Shown here piece after piece: positions 1 to 13,500 of a stretch of DNA of 64,000 bases (its first letter is position 1; each line of letters starts with the position of its first letter). Source of the DNA: Neocallimastix lanati (nom. inval.) (Eukaryota > Neocallimastigomycota > Neocallimastigomycetes > Neocallimastigales > Neocallimastigaceae); assembly GCA_016946835.1 (NCBI GenBank), contig JACVTC010000045.1, forward strand, positions 466,501-530,500. The letters run 5' to 3'. Made by a program: the position numbers and the translations under genes. Below the pieces are notes generated by a model. It did no database searches, was not told the origin of the DNA, and saw nothing but the letters and a program-made list of their open reading frames with translations.

Positions 1-166
1 AATCTTTTTGACTCAGTTAATCAATAAATATAAAAAATAATTTTTACATTAACTCAATTAATCTATTTAATTTAATGTTTTTTATTTAAATAAAAAGGAT
101 TTTAAATAAAAAACATTTTTTTTAAATAATAATAATTATAAATTATTAATAAAGCTAGAGAGTGAT
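1..166. other. AT-rich flank
   Basis: AT-rich DNA with no recognisable gene. It ends at the solo LTR that starts at 167. Confidence 0.6.
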
Positions 167-405
167 TGTTAGAGACAAGATTATTATATTATTAACTTAT
201 GTCAACCAATTATTAATCTCTAAGTAAATTAAATAATATTAAGATATAAAAATGTGAAATAAATTTAATATAAAAAATTATCTCTTCATAATAAAATATT
301 CTTAATAAACATTTTATAATATTACCCATAGCATAAAGTGCTTTGAGCTATTATTTTTTCTAGTTTAATGTTTTCCACTTAATATTATACTTTTTACCTT
401 TCTCA
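167..405 (+). mobile_element. Solo LTR, family 2 (old copy)
   Basis: The sequence starts TGTTAGAGAC and ends at a CA, and it aligns along its length with the 270-bp solo LTR at 48975-49244 (opposite strand) and the fragment at 20771-20950. The flanking 5-mers GTGAT (162-166) and GTTAT (406-410) differ at one base, so they look like a decayed target duplication. No internal region is attached. The right boundary is less certain than the left. Confidence 0.55.
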
Positions 406-895
406 GTTATTATATAATTAAGATTAAAAAATAAAAAAAATATATATTTCTTTCGTTGAATAGATATTTTAAATTTTTTTAACTTAATATAATAAAATAT
501 TCACTATTTTAATTTTATTACTATAAAAAATTAACATATTTTATTACGTTTTATTACAGAAATATTTAATTATTATTAATAAATTTTGATTAGAATAATA
601 TATATTTTTAATAATTGAAATAAAATAAAGAAAAAATAATACTATTAAAAGGAATAAATATATTATTAATATTTATTATTAGCAGTAAAATATTTATTAT
701 TAATAGTACAATATTTATTATTAGCTGTAATAATAATAATATTAGAAAAGAGATATTTTAATAATAGTAGAATTATTTAAAATTTTAATAATCTTTCTTA
801 TTTCTCTATTTAAAGTAATCTAACCTTTATGAATCAAATTTTTACTACAGACAGTATTAATTAAATTTTATTTTAGTTTTATTTTTATTAAAATA

Positions 896-926
<31 letters not shown>

Positions 927-1584
927 ATTTTTTTACATTCCTAAGGAACAAAAGAAAATCGATAAAAAAGTATAAAAATTTAAAAATTTTCCATTTTTTA
1001 TTGTTTTTAATTCAAGACAAATAAAAATATTTCAATCCTTTAAATATATAAAAATATAAAACTTTTTTTTAACTAATTTATTTATTTATCTTTTATTTAT
1101 TAAGTATAAAGATAGGTATTCTTTTTATCTTTTTTCTTAGGAATTTAGATAAAATAAGAAGAACTATTACTATAGCCTTCATATTAAATAAAAAGGATAT
1201 TTAAATTATTAGTTAAAAAAGTTTTAATTTTTGTTATAAAGGACGATAATTTTTTATAATATACTTCATTAAAATAACTTATATAAACTGAAAATTGTTA
1301 AAATTTTTAATATTGTATATATTTATATTTAATATTATATTGTAAATAGTTTTGTTTTGAGAATACTTTAGAAATAATATTTATATTATTTTAAATTGTA
1401 AATTTCATGTTAAATATAAAAAAAAGAGAATTTAATTATATTTAAATTCAATACTAGAATCATCTTTTATCAAGACTAAAAACATATCATATTTATTAAA
1501 AAAAAAAGATATAAAAAAAAAAAAAAGACTGAACATTTAGTTAAATTTTGTATTAAAAAATATAATAATAAATAAAAGTTGATT
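406..1584. other. AT-rich region upstream of the scaffoldin gene
   Basis: About 1.2 kb of very AT-rich DNA with a pure T run at 901-926. It must hold the promoter of the scaffoldin gene, but I can point to no defined core element. No gene seen. Confidence 0.6.
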
Positions 1585-4500
1585 ATGAATAATATAAAGT
1601 TTTTAATCCTACTACTGGTAGGATTTTTAGGTCTTAATTTAGGTATGAAATTTTATTTTTATTAATATTATTTTATATTAATATGAATAATAAGTATTTT
1701 TAATTAAAAATTATATATTTATATATTTGATTTAAATATTGAAATGTAAAGTTATAGGAGCCGATGCAGATGCAGAAGCGGATAAAGACCCAAATCCAGG
1801 AGCAGTTACAGAAGCAGATACAGATACAAAAACAGAAACCGGTACAAGTACAAGAGTAGCTGGTTTTTATTTTGTTAATGATAGTAATTACGAAAAATGT
1901 ACAAGTGATGGTAAATGTGAAGAAGTCCCTTATCCCACTAATACATCAACATGTTCACATGATACAACCGGTACTATTATTAAAACAGCAGATGGAGTAT
2001 TTGAACTGTGTCTTGGAAAAATTGATGAAGATATCTATTCTTCAATTAAATTTAAGAATGAAATAGCAACTGAAGCGAAATACCTTGTAAAGCATACACC
2101 CGTTGCAAACAATGTTTTTACTTTCGATGACGAAGCGTTTTACTACGTTATCAAATTAACCAATAAAGGAATTGAATTTGATGCGGAAAGTACATTTACC
2201 GATTATTGTGCAGATATTACTGGTAAAATAACAACTCGAATAGAAGACTTCTGTAGCTCTGAAGGTAGTGGTTTTTACTATACTTCTGAAAATGGTATTG
2301 TGAAATTGATTCACAGACAATCTGATTATTCAGAAGTACAGAAGTCTCTTGAAGATATTAATTATGAGTGTACAATTTCAATTTCAGAAAGTGATACTTG
2401 TACCACCAAAAAATGTGATAATTATTACATTAGTGAAGAAAATACTAACCCATCTTATTTGTTTGTTACTAGAGAAGGAAAATTCGTTTCCGATGTGAAT
2501 GGTAAAGGATTTCTTATTAAGGTGGTCAGTGACAAATCATGTTCAGTCGTTACAAAATCGTCGGCCTCCGGATATTATGAGAATCCTCTCTCCAATAAAA
2601 GTACCTATCCATTGATTTATTGTACTGGTGGATATTGTAGTTTGAAGAAAATTGAAGAAGCAAAAGGGAAGTACTATTACTTGGATGCCCAGGATAATAA
2701 GAAATTAATCTTATGTGATGAAACCAAAGACAATGAAAGTTCCATTATGACTTGTGAAACTAAAGAAATTGATAACACTTTTGTAGGATATTATAAGAAT
2801 GCCAATTCTAAAAACGAATTAATTTATTGTAGTGAAAAGAAGGAATGCAATCCAACCGTGGGAGTGAATCATTTTGCCTACATTACTAGTAACCCTTCAG
2901 AAATAATTATTTGTCAGAATGATGAATGTGAGATTGGGGATGGTTCACAAGACAAATTCTATATGAATGGTGGAAGCGATAAGATTACGAAACCTCTTCT
3001 TAAATATGACAGTAGTAATAAATGGGTCAGTACTGCAGCTGCAAAAGATTTCCTTTGTCTGAATGGTATCGAACCTTCTTCGGATAATCCAGGAGAAAAG
3101 GCATTAATTCTTTGTACGAACACCAATTCATGTAATGAAATTGATGCTGAGAATTCTCGTATCTTTATTAGTTATACAGATAATAAAATATATAAATATG
3201 ACGACTTAAATGAAAAATGGAAAGATAAAGATATTAATTTAACTAGTGCTAAAGCATATATTGTGAATTCAAACTTTGAATTATTAGAAAAAAATGGAGA
3301 AAAAGGTAAATTAGTTTACTGTACCGTAACCACTGATCAACAAGATACTAAATGTTCTATACCATCAAGTTATACTACGTACTATATTAATGCTCATGAC
3401 GAAGGTTTAATTAAGATGATATCAGGTATTCCAAATATTGTTTCAGGAGATGAATTGAAAGATGGTTTTTACGTAAACAGTGTTTCCGGAACATCACCTG
3501 ATATTGTTGTATGTGGTACTGAAGTTTGCAGTAAATTTAGTGAGACAGAAGAAAATTGTAAAGATGGCGTCATCATTACCTCAAAGGGAAAATTTTGTAG
3601 TAAGAGGAATGATGATGGAAAGGGGTCAAGCTTTCCTACAACGACCTCAAAATATATTCTCAAAATTGGTGATGGTAAAATAAATGGTAAAAGTGCTGGT
3701 AGTTATTTGTTCTCTGTGGATGGAAAAACTCTTCATATCATTGAAACGACATCCACTGATTATTACTTGGTAAGTTATACTACTAAACCCGGTTCTACCG
3801 ATAAAATTTCGGAAAATATTTTTGTAACTAAAACAGATTCAGATGGTATTGTTTATGAATGTACTAATGGTCAATGTACAGCACAGTCTTTTTCGGATGG
3901 AGCCTATTATTCCAATAATGATATTAACACTGCCGGTAAATACGCATTTATTCATTGTAAAACAGATAATTCTGTAAGTAAATGTGTATTGGAAGCCAAT
4001 ACCGATAAGACAAACTATTGTGTTAAAGACGATAAATTAATGTTATGTAACAGTTGTAGTGACTCTGCATCTAATTGTATAGGACAATCTGCGAAGGATG
4101 GCTTTTATCTTAGTAATTCTGAAAAGAAGATTATTAGTTGCAATGGTAATATGTGTGAAGACTACTCTAATACAAGTGTAGGTTATTATTTAAATCAAAA
4201 TATCACAGCTCCTCTAGTACAATGTTACAATTCGATGGGTTCTATTAATTGTAAATATTCAATTACCATCAATGAAGGATACTATATTAAAGAGGATGAA
4301 AAATTAATTAGCTGTACTTCTTCTTCCTGTAAAGAAATAGATAATCCAGAGGGGTGGTACAAGAGTGGTGAAAACGGAAAAGCTATTATCCGTTGTACTA
4401 AGAGTACAAATGGTGATATTGAGAAAACTTTATGTACGGCATATCCAGTTCCAATTATTGGATACTATGTTAACGGTAATGGCCAAACAACAGATGGAAA

Positions 4501-7500
4501 TTATTTAATTAAATGTGTATTAGAAAGTACTAACGTTGTCTGTACTGAAACTAAACCAAACAGTTTGACAGGAGATATGTATTACATTAATTCGGCGTCC
4601 TTCTATGATGGAAAATCATTAATTAAATGTAACTTAAGTAGTGGATGTGAAACCGTAGAAGGAGAAAGTAAGAAATATTATATTAATGGTGAAACTAAAC
4701 AGTTGATATATTGTATTACAAAGAATATTTGTTCACCATTTACAGTATCCCAAAAGGGATGGTATGTTGATTCGACTGATAGTAGTAGTAATGTAAATAG
4801 TAGAAAATTGATTGGCTGTGATTCTAAGAAAGTATGTTCTGTTGTGAGTCCAAATAAAGGTTACTACTTAAATGGTGATCCATTAACATATTATAATCCT
4901 ATAATTTATTATGATGGTAATAAATTACAAAGTATGAAAAGTAAGTCTAATGGATGGTATATAAACGCGGAAACTGATGTATCTAATAAAGAAGCTATCA
5001 TTCGTTGTACCGATAGAAACACTTGCGTCTATAAGGAAGTTAAAACTAATGCCTGCAGCCCTTCTAATGCAGGTGAATTCATTAAAATTAATGAAGTTAT
5101 TTCGTGGTGTAATGGTAAAGGAAAAACAGAAACCTTGGAAGCAAGTAATGGAAAGTACTCAATTCAATATTATGGTAAAAGTGATTTAATTCCAGGTGTA
5201 AAACTTACTTCCGGAACGAGTGGATATGCTGCTTTAATAATTGAAAAAAATTCAGTATTATTAGCCACCAATGTCGATGGTTATGTATATCATGAAAAAT
5301 CATTATATTACTGTCCTAGTGATAAATATGGAGTCTGCTCCTTAGTCACTATTGAAAATGGTTATTACGTTGAGTACAAAGGAAACACCATTTATAAATG
5401 TACTTCAGAGAAAGTTGGAGAGGAAGACATAACTTCCTGTAAGGATATTAGTAGTAGTAGTTGTGAAAGTGCCAATATTATAAATAATGAAAAAATTAAG
5501 TTATGTAAGGATAATAATAATGATAATGCCATAAAAATGGAAAATATTAAAATTAATGAATTATATGCATTATCAAGTAAATTAAATAAGAAATTCCCAT
5601 TCCCGGGATCCAATAAAGATTACATTACTGTAAATGTTGATAAATATAAAATTATCTTTAAGGAAGATATAGAAAATAATCCTTGTAAATCCGAAGAAAA
5701 TTGTAAAAGGAAAAACGATGGAACAGCAGTTTCGGAGGAATATAAATATGATTATGATACTAACTATGGATATTGGGATTATAACCTTGAAAGTGGAGCA
5801 TTACAAAAAGTATTTATACCAAAATATGATAGTAATAGTGTTTTAATACATAAATTAGAATGTAATATTGGTAGTGTTTGTGTGGAAAGAGAAATTGCAG
5901 AAGAACCAATCACGAGCTTTGTTGTGAAAGATGGTGTATTAAGTGCAAATACTCTCTCTGAAGAAAATAATGTTATTAATACAGTTATTAGTGTTGGTCG
6001 TTATTTAGATCCATTTGGAAAATGGATTATTTGTGGTGAGGATGGAGTGTGTGAAGAAGAAAAAGATTCAGATGAAGATACAAATGTTAAAGTTGAAGGT
6101 GGTGTTATTTCAGTCAGTATAGATACTGGTGATACTGAGAAACGTGAACCTATTAAAGCTAGTACAAAACATAAAAAGTACTTACCAAAATTACATAAAA
6201 GAAAAGGTAAGAAGATGAAAAGAAGTGATGATGAAGAAGAAGAGGAGGAAGAATATGTAGAAATTTATGAATTAAGTCATGTTTCCTATACTAATTCTTC
6301 AGAAAATAAAAATATATTTATCTATATAAATGAAGAAGATGAAGAAAACAGTTACAAAATGATTAAAAGTAGTAAAGATGAAAATCTTATTGGAATGGGT
6401 TACGTTTGCAATAATGGAAAATGTAACATAATTAGTACTACTGGGACAGTAAGATATTATTTAAACACAGTTCAAATAGGTACTAATAAAAATGAATTGG
6501 TAAAATGTGGAGGTAGTGAAGGAAAATGTGAATTTATTACTGTAGGTCAGGGAGAAAGTTTAATATATGAAAATGCTGCTTCTAAAAGTGTTGATGATGC
6601 TCTTATAAAATGTGAAAGCAATGGATGTCAATTAATAGGAATTACTTCAGAATTTGGATTACCAAATTGTATGAAAGAGGAAGGAAAAGATGCACCAAAA
6701 GAGAAATGTGATAGTAATAATGAAAATTGTAAATATGTTACTGATTCTGGTGTTGAACTTGAAAGTGATCAATACTGTATATATAATGAAGTTATATATG
6801 GTGAGGATGATGAAACCAACGAAGGAATTAATATGTTTGACGTCACATACAGATTAATTGATCATTCTTTAGTAAATGAAAGTCATGTATTTTCATCATT
6901 ATATAATTGTATCAGTGTAGGTGGAAGTATTAAATGTAATCAGACCTATGGTATTATTGCTAATAGTAATAAAGGATATTCAAAATGTACTTCATCTGGA
7001 TGTACATATTATACATCTACAAAAATTACTACTTGTGATCTTGTAGGAACTGGTAATATAGCATTTGATGGAAATGATTATTCTATTTGTACAAATGAAG
7101 GCAGCCAGAAGTTTAAATTAGCATTGGAAGGTGGAGGTACCAAAGATAATGAAGGTGTTTATTTCGCAGACATTAATGTGAATAATGGATTTCCTGAAAG
7201 TAAATTTGGAGATCAAGTTTTAATTGCTTTTAAGGATAAGGTAGCCTATTTAATAATAAATAATGGTTATATTTTAATAGATAATGAAAATAAGATAGTA
7301 ATTGAAAATTCTAAAGAAGGAAAAATTTTATACGAATGTAATAGCTTCAACAACAATTGTGTAAAAGTAGATATTAATAATAAGACCTACGGTTACTATT
7401 ATACAACATTTAGTGAGAATTTAATTAGTTGTAGTAGTACTAAGTGTTCAGCTATAAGTTATACTGATGAAGATGGTAATGAAGATATTTTATTCCCAGA

Positions 7501-10500
7501 AGAAGGAATAATAACATATAAATACATTGAGAGTGGATTTCCAGGATATGAGAAAGTTAAAGTTATTGTACAAGCAACTAATTTAAAGCAAGTCGTATTC
7601 AGAGCGGATAACTATATATTATTAGATGAAAAAAATAATGAATTGGCGACTAAAACTACTTCATCCGATAAACTTTATCTTTGTAATTCACAAACAGGAA
7701 AGTGCGAATTATCCGTAAATGACAAAGGTAAACCATACAGTGGATGGTATATATCAGGAGATGATCAATTTGCTGCTATTAAATGTCAAGTGGGAGTATG
7801 TTCAATGATTGTTGAACTTCCTAAATCATGTAGTAATTTTGGAGATTTAATATTTAATAAATTATACCAAATTTGTATTACCAAAAGTCCAAGTAATTTA
7901 AGTGATATAGCGGGTACTATTAAAACAATTAATCAATCTAACACATTAAATAATTTCCCATACGATGTGAATAAAGGTGATATAAATATTATAATGATTG
8001 ATTCTAAATCTAATTCTGTAATTGGAGTAGGTTATGAATCACCAGAAAAATCTGGTAGTAATTATAAAGTTGAAAGTAGCTTAGTTATTTCAGAATGTGT
8101 TAATAATGGTTGCCCAAGTTCATTCACTGAAGCTAACATGTACTGTTTCTCAAAGGGTTCAATGTATTATACTGAAAACCTAAATGGAAGTGTTAGTTGT
8201 AGTGGTAGTAAGCTTTCAAATAAAGTAGTTGTATTAAATGGAAGCAAATTAGCAACAGAAAACGACGCTTCCTATAGGTTCAAAAATGTATTATTGTGAT
8301 TCAAATTCAAGTTGTAGAATTACCACTGGTTATGCCAAAATTGATGAAACATGGTTTAAATGTGACAGTACAAAGTGTAGTAAAATAACTGAATCTACTA
8401 ATACGTTACAAGGGGATTTAAATTCGAATGGAGAGTTGAGAGTATTAGATACTGATAATTTAATTTCAAATGGAAACTACTTCTATATTAGTGGTAGTAA
8501 TAATTTCCCTGGTGCTGAAACAGTTGAATCATTTTTGGTAGAAATTGGTGAAAATTACGCTACTATATTTAAAGGAGATGGTTATTTCTTAATTGATAGT
8601 AGTAATAATATGACAAGAGATGATCCTGAAACAGCAACAAGTAGTAAAAGAAAGAGACAGAGTAATATCGCTAATGGTAATAATTTATACTATTGTAGTA
8701 GCACTACAATGGCTTGTGTTGAAGCAAAATGAAGTGACAAATGGTTATTTCCTTAATGGTGGTGCAAAAACGGACAGTAAAAGGACAAATTAATTCAATT
8801 ATTTATTGTTCCTCTGGTAAGTGTGAACTTGCTAATTCTGAAAATAAATCAATAGAATACTCTACTACAACATGTTCAGATCAATTAATAGGTAGACTTA
8901 TTCGTTCTCCGGACAGAAAGACCGTTAAACTATGTACAGGTAAAACCAGTACTGAACAATTTATTACCTCATCCTCATCCAATGCGAAATATAAACTTTT
9001 AACTCTTACTAAAGGAAATACTTTTGGTGACGTTTCCATTGGAAGTACAGAAGAAAATACAAACGATAAAGCTGTAATCCTTATAAAAATTACAAATTTA
9101 TCAATTACACAATACACTAAAGAAGGATATATAGTTTATAGTTCATCGAATGAAATTCTTGAAGGTAATGGAAAAGGTAATTTATACCTTTGTGAAAATA
9201 AAACTTATAATACAGTTTCTGAAGAGGAAACAGTTCAATGTGGAGAAGTCAGCAATATAAATAGTGGATTTTATTTCAATGATAAATTTGAAGATAAGAG
9301 ATATATTGAATGCGTTGAAAGTAATTGTAAGGTGGTAGAAGCGAAAGAAACAAATGAATGTACATCAAGTGGATCTCTTATATATAACAATGGAAAGTTT
9401 AAGCTTTGTCAAAGCTTGAATAAACAAGTAGTCATTGGAAATAACTGATTATAATGCAATTATGAATGTGTCAAATATGAAGGAATTCCCAGGAATATCT
9501 GCAAATAATACTGAAATTATTGTTTCCTTAAACAAATTCAATGTTCATTTAGTTAAATGGAATAGTTTTAAAGTTGTTAATCCTGATGATATGAAGTTAA
9601 TCGATGAGGTAAATCCTAATAGTGATTTCAGTTCTGGTGGTATTTTGTATAATTGTGAAAGTAATGGTGTTTGCAATAAAATAGTGGCGCCTTATGAAAA
9701 TTGGTATTTAAAAAATAATAAAACTAATATAGCTGAAGAACTTGTGTATTGTTCAGGTGGACCTGGTAATGATAAATGTGTTGCTTATATGAAACCTAAT
9801 GATGGATACTATATTTCAGGTAATAAAAATAAACCAATCATTCAATGTATTCAAACCGGATATGAAACTGAAGAAAATAACTTCATAATAGACACTTCTG
9901 AAAACAAAATAATTTGTACCGAAAGAGATTTCATTGAAGGATGGATGTTAAATGGTGAATTAAAAGGTGAATCTGAAATAGAAAGGCATAAACCAGATAT
10001 TAAACCATTAATTAAATGTAATTCAGAAATGGGTTGTAAGGAGTCTAATATTAGAAGGCAATGGTTGGTATATAAATTCTGCCTATAAGTATGGAAATAA
10101 TTATGGAACAACTAAAGTAACTAATACAGTTATTTCACCAATAATTCAATGTACGACTTCTGAATGTGATGAATATAAGACTAATATTGGTAATACTTGT
10201 ACAAAAGGTGGTGAATTAATATTAGTAAATAAAAAGTATAAATTATGTACAAAGAAAGGTACTTCTGTAGATTTTGAGAATGTATCTGGTACAATATATC
10301 AAATCGTAGAAATTGCGAACTATGGCGATTTCCCAGATGCTGATAATTCTAAAGGATATATATTAGTTAAAATTACAAAGAATGAAGTAGTACAAGATAG
10401 TAGAGATGAAATTTATATATATTAAAGGATAAAGTAATGTATATTTGTAATTTAGGAACATGTAGTATTATCAGTGAAGATTCCAATAATGGAAAAATTG

Positions 10501-13500
10501 TATTTGAAACGCTTTCACAGAATTTGTATACAGCATCATGTTCCAATAGTAAATGTTCATGGACAAACTATAACAAAGAAGATGTTGTATTTGTAACCGA
10601 CGAAAATGTCATTTTTAAAAATACTGAAGGTCAAGAATTTAGTAAAATTAAATATGTTTACAAATGTAAAAAGAATGATAATAGAGAGTTAGTGTGTATG
10701 GAACTATTTGACAGTGGAATTATTAATAATGAATCTAAATCTTACTTGTATAATTCAAATCATTATAATGCTGAATCTAAAAAAACTGTTAATACCCTTT
10801 ATATTTATGATAATGGGGCTTGGGGAGAATTTAAGGATGTTACAAAGTGTTCCCCATTAACATACAAACAAAATATATGTTATGTATCATATAGTGATGA
10901 ATATTACACCAAACAAATCGATGAAGATGGAAAGGAAAATAAAGTAGGCGCTGGAAATATTTGTGAAACAACAAATGGAAAATTCTATTTTGCATATAAT
11001 GAAATTAATACAGGAATAGATAATATGAATTGTATAGCACTTCCAATTGATACTGCGGTTAGTTATTATAATATTAATGAAGAAGTATATACAGTTGATA
11101 AGTTTGGTGTTTACAAATTAAATGGAAAGAATTACATAAATAGTGTCACTTCAAATTTAATTAAAAATGAAAATGAAAGTAATAAATATATTAAAGGAAT
11201 ATGGCGAGAAAATAGTTTATATGGAAATGATAATATAGTTACATGCACAAATGATTCATGTAACGTAGATAAAACAACATCTTGTACATATGATAATATA
11301 AAAGAAAAATGTAAATTGAAAACAGGAAATTTAAATGCAGGTCAAATATGTATATCATCAAATGGAATAACATATTTAGCTATTAATAAATTGAGTACGA
11401 CTGAAGGTGATTGTGTGAGATTCAATGAAGAAGAATATTCACTACCTGATGAAGAAAATTCTATTTATGAAAGAGAGACAAAATGGAAATATTATGTTAT
11501 TGATGGGGTAATGTATAGGATTAATGAAAATGAGGTAGAAGTTTTGGGTGAAGGTGTATACGTTATTGATAATGCTCATTATTTGGTGTCAATGTATTCC
11601 TATTATAATATGGATATATCAATTAATTCTCAATATTCCTTATATGTCTGTAAGAGTGAAGGATGTGTCAAAAAGACTGCTTGTGAGAATGGAAGTAATT
11701 TCGAATACATATATGATAGTTCAAAAAAGGATATCATTAAATGTAATCCTGAAACCAATACTATTACTCATGTACGGGATCCAGGATATTATCTTAATAA
11801 GCCATGGAATGACATAGTGAAATGCTATAATGATGGAATATGTAAAGAATATGGAGTAAGTGAAGGTATGGAAGGATACTACATTAATGAAGGAAATGAA
11901 GACTATATGATTATATGTAAGCGTGAAGGTGAAAAATTTGCATGTGTTGAAGACAAATTAATTGAATGTACTTTTAATGAAAGAGATAGTGTTTGTAGCT
12001 CTACCAGAGATCTTTTAAGAAATAGTTATTGCTATTACAGTGTTGTCGACAAGACTTTGGGTAAAATAGAAAAATTAATATATGTTGAAAACTTTATTAA
12101 ATCTGGAAGTGAAGGAAAATGTATAACAGGAAATGAAAATGAATATTTCATGAAATACAAAAAATCAAAATTCTTAGGGCACAGTGAACGCCCAGATCTC
12201 ATAAGAGTAAATAAAGATTCAATTGTAAGTATTTATGAACCCACAATTGGATATTACATTATTGACACAAAAGAAGGAAAAGGTATTACGGAAGATAAAT
12301 ATTTGAAAAAGACTAGAATGTATATATGTCGAAAAGGTAATTGTGAAGAAGAAAGAAAACCGAAGGAAAATGAAATTTATATAAATAAGGCATCCTCCGA
12401 AAAGTTGGTTAAATATAGTAATGGAAAATGGGAAATTATGAAACAACGTTGTGATTTAATATCTGGAAATGTTAGTAAATGTAAAATTAATGGTAATCAA
12501 ATTAATAAAGGTGATATATTATACACGGTGGTTAATGACGCAATAAATGTGTATGCAACTAAAGTAGATGTAAAAGGTAGTAGTGTCATTACTAATAATG
12601 AACTATTAGTAAAGAAAACATTTATTAATAATGGAAATTTATATCTATATAATGAAAATATGCAATCCTTTACAAGAAAAACTGGTCGTTATTATTTCTT
12701 TGAAAAAAGAGAGGATGATCTCGAGTATAATTTAACACCTTATAAATCAACAGTAAATGTTACTGTAAATGATGCTTTAATTACTAGTTCAAGCGAATAT
12801 TATACTGAAGGATACTATTGGAATCAAGCCGATATTGATGGAAATGGTATTGTAATACAATCTATGATTATTCCGGATAAAGTGAAGGTAGAAGCCGTAC
12901 TAGATAATGAAAATACAAATACAAGGGAAGAAATAAAAACTACTGCGGTAGTGAAAGCAATCTTAAATAAATGTATAATAAAGAGTAGAAATATTTGTAT
13001 AAATACTCAGGAAGGTCAAACAATAAATAGAGGTAGTCCTTGTGTTGTAACCGAAGGAGATTATAAAGGACTATATATTGCGACAGCACCGATCACAAAA
13101 TCTTCAGTTACCACTAATTGTGTAAGATATGACTCAGGAGTATCCAATATATGTAATTATAATAATGGAATTTGTACTAAAGTGAGCGATGGAAAAGTAT
13201 TATTAAATAATGAATATTGTATTGTACCATCTGAAGGTGTCATGGTTGGTAGCCAAAATGGTATTTGTTCTTATACAAATATAAATAATTCATATCAATA
13301 TATTGGAACTGGAAAGGAAAGAAATGCATATGTATTTGGTGAATTATATGAAAATATTTTATTAAATATTAATAAATATTCCATTGTACCATTTAAACAC
13401 GATTATTTAACTGCAGTTAATGATGGTAGAGATGGTCACATTGATTATGGATATTATGTTTTTGATGAGGGTCAAACGGATGGTAAAATATTATTTAATT

